Position numbers and translations under genes: made by a program. Source: CAZHFW01 sp964531675 (GTDB lineage: Bacteria > Planctomycetota > Phycisphaerae > Phycisphaerales > UBA1924). Taken from it: 35,410 bases of DNA. The stretch is from NCBI GenBank assembly GCA_964531675.1, contig CAZHFW010000040.1:1-35410 (forward strand), given 5' to 3'. This document shows positions 31,875 to 35,410 of this stretch, piece by piece. Numbering within the stretch: position 1 is the stretch's first letter; every line of letters starts with the position of its first letter. Under the pieces are notes generated by a model. It was given only the letters and a program-made list of their open reading frames with translations, had not been told where the DNA came from and searched no databases.

Positions 31875-32813
31875 GTGGACCGAACCGCTGTGATCCTGTG
31901 GACCATCTCCGGCGCGGGTGTTCTGCTGAGCCTGCTTCTGCTGGCCGCAGCTCGCGCGATGCGGCGCAAGCTCCCACCGAGCTGCCGTCGGTGCCTCTTT
32001 CCCATCGACGATCAGACCAGGCAAGCCGGCCGTTGTCCAGAGTGCGGCAGCGATGTTCACAGCGCCGGGCGTCTGGTCACGCGGGGGCGCTCTCCTCGAC
32101 TCCTGCGAGTCCTCATCGTGCTCATGCTGCTCCTGGGCCTTTCCGCTGCGGGACTGCGCACCTGGCAGCTCGAGCGGAAGGGTGAGCTTGACGCCTGGAA
32201 GCCATCCTGGCTTCTGGCGATGCAACTCGGGCCCGCATCGATCCAACGCCGCGAGTCCATCACGTCGGAACTCATCCTCAGGGCCCGCGAGGGCATGCCT
32301 GGCTTTGTCGCACGGTCCATCGTGCAGCGTTGGAAGAGTGAACGTGCCGCTTCGGGAGGCGACTCACGCTTCACGCCCATCGTCGAGGAGCTCATGCCTC
32401 TGGGTGTGGTGGACACCGAGTCGATCGAGGCGCACACGCGGGGTCTGCTCGCGTTCAGCCTCCGCGCGCCCGCAAGCGTGGGTTCCGGAAAGATCCTCGA
32501 CCTGGTGTCGAGCGTGCAGCTCATGGGGAGCACGCGTCTTCGGTTCGAGATCGAACGCGCCCGCTTCTGGCTCGATCAGACCGAACTGCCCCGACAGGAT
32601 GAACCGACGATCATCATCACCGACGCGGGCGTCGCCGGCAGCGCCGCCTCCATGTCGCACGCGACGACCAACTTCGTTCGCATGAACGCCCTCCCCACCG
32701 GAGACGTTCCCGGGAAGCTCAGCTCCTCGTACGTCGTGCACGTCAAGGCGCAGGGAAAGCAGGTCGCGGAATGGACCGGCGGCGCCAGCGCTCCGCTGCG
32801 CGTCACGCCCTGA
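31875..32813 (+). CDS. Zinc-ribbon membrane protein, third (shorter) tandem paralogue
   Basis: 312 residues, function unknown. Membrane segment 7-27, zinc ribbon CRRC (37-40) and CPEC (54-57), second membrane segment about 77-96, then LDAWKPSWLLAMQLGPA matching NTFKPAWMLAMEARS of the second copy. The FDLSG part of the motif is lost (FPIDDQ instead). The soluble region is about 200 residues shorter than in the others, apparently missing the last beta-rich part. GTG start at 31875; only a weak GGAA precedes it. It ends 11 bases before the stop of the convergent phosphoesterase gene, with no visible terminator between. Confidence 0.8.
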   Translation: MDRTAVILWTISGAGVLLSLLLLAAARAMRRKLPPSCRRCLFPIDDQTRQAGRCPECGSDVHSAGRLVTRGRSPRLLRVLIVLMLLLGLSAAGLRTWQLERKGELDAWKPSWLLAMQLGPASIQRRESITSELILRAREGMPGFVARSIVQRWKSERAASGGDSRFTPIVEELMPLGVVDTESIEAHTRGLLAFSLRAPASVGSGKILDLVSSVQLMGSTRLRFEIERARFWLDQTELPRQDEPTIIITDAGVAGSAASMSHATTNFVRMNALPTGDVPGKLSSSYVVHVKAQGKQVAEWTGGASAPLRVTP

Positions 32814-32824
32814 CGGGCCTCGCA

Positions 32825-34666
32825 TCAGCAGCCCGCGTCGAATCCGTTGAAGAACGCGAAGAAATCGCCCAGATCGATCCCGGACTCGCCATCGAGTTCA
32901 GCGCAGGGAAGGTTCTGATCGAAGCAGTTGAAGAAATCGAAGAAGTCGGCCAGGTCAACTTCGCCTGAGCAGTCCCGGTCCGCCAGACAGGCGGTGAGGG
33001 ACGCGGACCGCGAGATCGTGTCGCCGCAGGCGCCCGTTGCGACGCAGTCGTAGACGCCCAGGTCCTTCTCGGTGACCATCGCGATGTTGAGCGTGGGGGA
33101 GTTCTGGCCCGGGATGGGCACGCCGTTGTGCCTCCACTGGAGTGAAGGGGGCGGGTTTCCGGTCGCAGCGCAGACGAATGAGACGGATCCACTTCCGCAC
33201 GCGTGCTCGTCATCCGGTTCCAGAGCGAAGCTCGCGCACTCGGGGAGGTAGTACGTCACTTCGAGCCTGGGGCGATCGGTGAGGACCGCCTCGCAGGAGC
33301 TCATGCGCCACCCGTCGGTGCCGCTGGGAAGCACCGCCCAGCCCTGGTTGGTCTCGGCCCCGGATGCGAAGGCTTCCAGATCGGAGGTCACGTCGAAGAC
33401 GACCCAGGTGTCGATCGTGTTCGGGAGTGGGCTGAAGGTGGCGACCGAGGCGGCCTCCACACCATCGGCGGAAACGCCGGTGCCCAGGCTGGTCCAGTTC
33501 GACGTCGCGGTCCAGGGCGTGAGCATGCGGTGCAGCGACATGCGATTGGCCGAGGAGTCCGTCGAGAGCATGCGGAGCTTGGCGGAAACGATCGTCGCGC
33601 CGGAGGGGATCTGGCCCGCGCCCGCGCCGAACAGGTTGTCGAAGCGGATGAGGATCTGAGAGAGCGGCGAACCATCGGCGACGAGCACCGTGGTCGCGCT
33701 GCGATTGGCCAGAGGTGCGGCCTGCTCGAGATAGGTGTCGGCCGCTCCGGTGTATCCCGCTTCACCCTGGCAGAAGGCGGTGGTCGTCACGACCGGATCG
33801 GTCTTGAGGGCTCCGAGCATGGGGCGCACCTGAGCCGCCGCTCCCGCGTGACCGACCGCGTGCCAGTCCTCGACGGTGCGGAGGATGTTGTGGAGCGTGT
33901 AGCACGCGTCGGAGACGCCCTGGCGGACCATGGGGCCGTAGAAAATCGTGGGGATGCGGTTGCGCTGCGCAAAGCCATCCTCATCCCAAGTGATGATCAG
34001 CAGCGCGTTGTTGGCGTTCGCCCAGGAGATGTACGCGCTGAGGTTTGTCTGAAGCCAGGCATCGGCCTGCGCGATGGTGCCGTCGTGCATGTCGTTGTCC
34101 AGATCGGGCACGACGATGCTGACCGTGGGCAGCTGGGAGAAGTCGCTCGGAAAATCGAGGAAGCGGAGGTTGCAGGTGGGGGGGAGCTGATTCAGGCCCG
34201 GGACCGCGGCCTGCCAGTTGGGCGTGGGGTTGTGCTTGCGGGCGTAGGCCCCGGAGATCTCGATGTTGGACCCGATCGCCGGGAGGCCCTGGCAGAACGA
34301 GGCGTAGGAGTTGCCCTTGGCCCGCACGCCGGCCCCGAGGTTGGGCGCCGACAAGGGGAGGCCAAGCGGGACGGAGTTGTCGGTGATCCCCAGGTTGGAG
34401 CCAGCGAAGAACTCGATGTAGTTAGGCTGGCTCGGGTGGGTGAGCCCGTAGATGTTCGTGAAGAGGGCGCCCTGATTGGCCAGGGCGTTCATGAACGGGG
34501 CCTCGGGGCTCCCGATGACCTGCTCGAACCCGTGGTTCTCTTCGATGACGATGACGACCTTGGAAGGAGGCGTTGCTCCTGCCTGGAGGGCCGCAACACC
34601 CAGGGCCAGGCCGGCGAGCGAGGAATGCAGGCGGGCGGCCGGGAAGACGGTGTTGGGTCGTGTCAT
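32825..34666 (-). CDS. Secreted modular phosphoesterase with DNRLRE-like, Ig-like and GC-type dockerin modules
   Basis: 613 residues. A signal peptide (about 1-32, ending near AGATPP) leads to a phosphoesterase domain (35-300) of the acid phosphatase/phospholipase C family: VVIVIEENHGFEQVIGS, LPTVSIVVPDLDNDMHDG and LLIITWDEDGF carry the expected metal-binding and catalytic acidic residues. Residues 310-475 resemble the DNRLRE domain of surface proteins (DTYLEQAAPLANRSATTVLV to RPRLEVTYY). An immunoglobulin-like domain follows (about 485-565, LQWRHNGVPIPG, GVYDCVATG). The end holds two calcium-loop repeats, DRDCSGEVDLADFFDFFNCF and LDGESGIDLGDFFAFFNGFD, finishing AGC, as in GC-type dockerins of planctomycetes. 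Probably releases phosphate from organic esters outside the cell. AGGGGA six bases before ATG 34666 fixes the start. Confidence 0.9.
   Translation of the reverse strand: MTRPNTVFPAARLHSSLAGLALGVAALQAGATPPSKVVIVIEENHGFEQVIGSPEAPFMNALANQGALFTNIYGLTHPSQPNYIEFFAGSNLGITDNSVPLGLPLSAPNLGAGVRAKGNSYASFCQGLPAIGSNIEISGAYARKHNPTPNWQAAVPGLNQLPPTCNLRFLDFPSDFSQLPTVSIVVPDLDNDMHDGTIAQADAWLQTNLSAYISWANANNALLIITWDEDGFAQRNRIPTIFYGPMVRQGVSDACYTLHNILRTVEDWHAVGHAGAAAQVRPMLGALKTDPVVTTTAFCQGEAGYTGAADTYLEQAAPLANRSATTVLVADGSPLSQILIRFDNLFGAGAGQIPSGATIVSAKLRMLSTDSSANRMSLHRMLTPWTATSNWTSLGTGVSADGVEAASVATFSPLPNTIDTWVVFDVTSDLEAFASGAETNQGWAVLPSGTDGWRMSSCEAVLTDRPRLEVTYYLPECASFALEPDDEHACGSGSVSFVCAATGNPPPSLQWRHNGVPIPGQNSPTLNIAMVTEKDLGVYDCVATGACGDTISRSASLTACLADRDCSGEVDLADFFDFFNCFDQNLPCAELDGESGIDLGDFFAFFNGFDAGC

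Positions 34667-35410
<744 letters not shown>

Overview
The window is GC-rich, densely coded, and most probably from a planctomycete of the class Phycisphaerae. The grounds are: (i) a 16S rRNA gene with no 23S, 5S or tRNA gene in the 396 bases after it, as is common in planctomycetes; (ii) a secreted phosphoesterase ending in a dockerin-like module whose last residues are NGFDAGC, of the 'GC-type' known from this phylum; (iii) three membrane proteins with the CRRCxFDLSG...CxECG zinc-ribbon typical of planctomycete hypotheticals; and (iv) frequent GTG/TTG starts. This is an inference from genes, not from a database match.

Layout. 1-4339 (minus): chemosensory cluster transcribed cheB-cheW-cheR-cheA, with cheA running off the left edge. 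4680-4763 (minus): tRNA-Leu(GAG). 5060-5551 (plus): small acidic protein of unknown function. 5740-7170 (plus): glycogen-synthase-like glycosyltransferase. 7328-7585 (minus): small single-pass membrane protein with a clear intrinsic terminator. 7727-9034 (minus): ABC-2 permease, divergent from the large plus-strand operon 9596-19547. That operon holds three consecutive SPFH/HflKC-type genes, an ABC ATPase with a long disordered tail, a second and much larger ABC-2 permease, and a 651-residue membrane-anchored protein of unknown function. 19588-20571 (minus): purC. 20811-22538 (plus): a GH10-fold protein that appears to lack both catalytic glutamates. 22595-23020: comEA-like. 23096-26611: mfd. 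26611-26719: a 29-bp perfect inverted repeat, REP-like, between convergent genes. 26768-27625 (minus): SAM methyltransferase. 27863-28603 (plus): phoU. 28709-32813 (plus): three tandem zinc-ribbon/two-TM paralogues. 32825-34666 (minus): modular secreted phosphoesterase. 35063-35410 (minus): 3' end of 16S rRNA, with a terminator at 34848-34878.

The most interesting unit is 7727-19547. Two ABC-2 permeases of unequal size share recognisable motifs and flank a single ATPase. The ATPase gene overlaps the larger permease gene by 4 bp and follows three SPFH genes, the first of which carries about seven transmembrane segments ahead of its SPFH domain. The arrangement suggests an asymmetric ABC-2 exporter, or a machine working on membrane or envelope components, embedded in or organised by an SPFH membrane scaffold. 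The substrate cannot be read from the sequence. The second surprise is the apparently non-catalytic GH10 protein.

Regulation visible in the sequence is mostly sigma-70-like. Several candidate -10 elements have the form TAG(T/A)C(T/C/G), and comEA may be transcribed without a leader. I saw no CRISPR array, insertion sequence, integrase or prophage gene.
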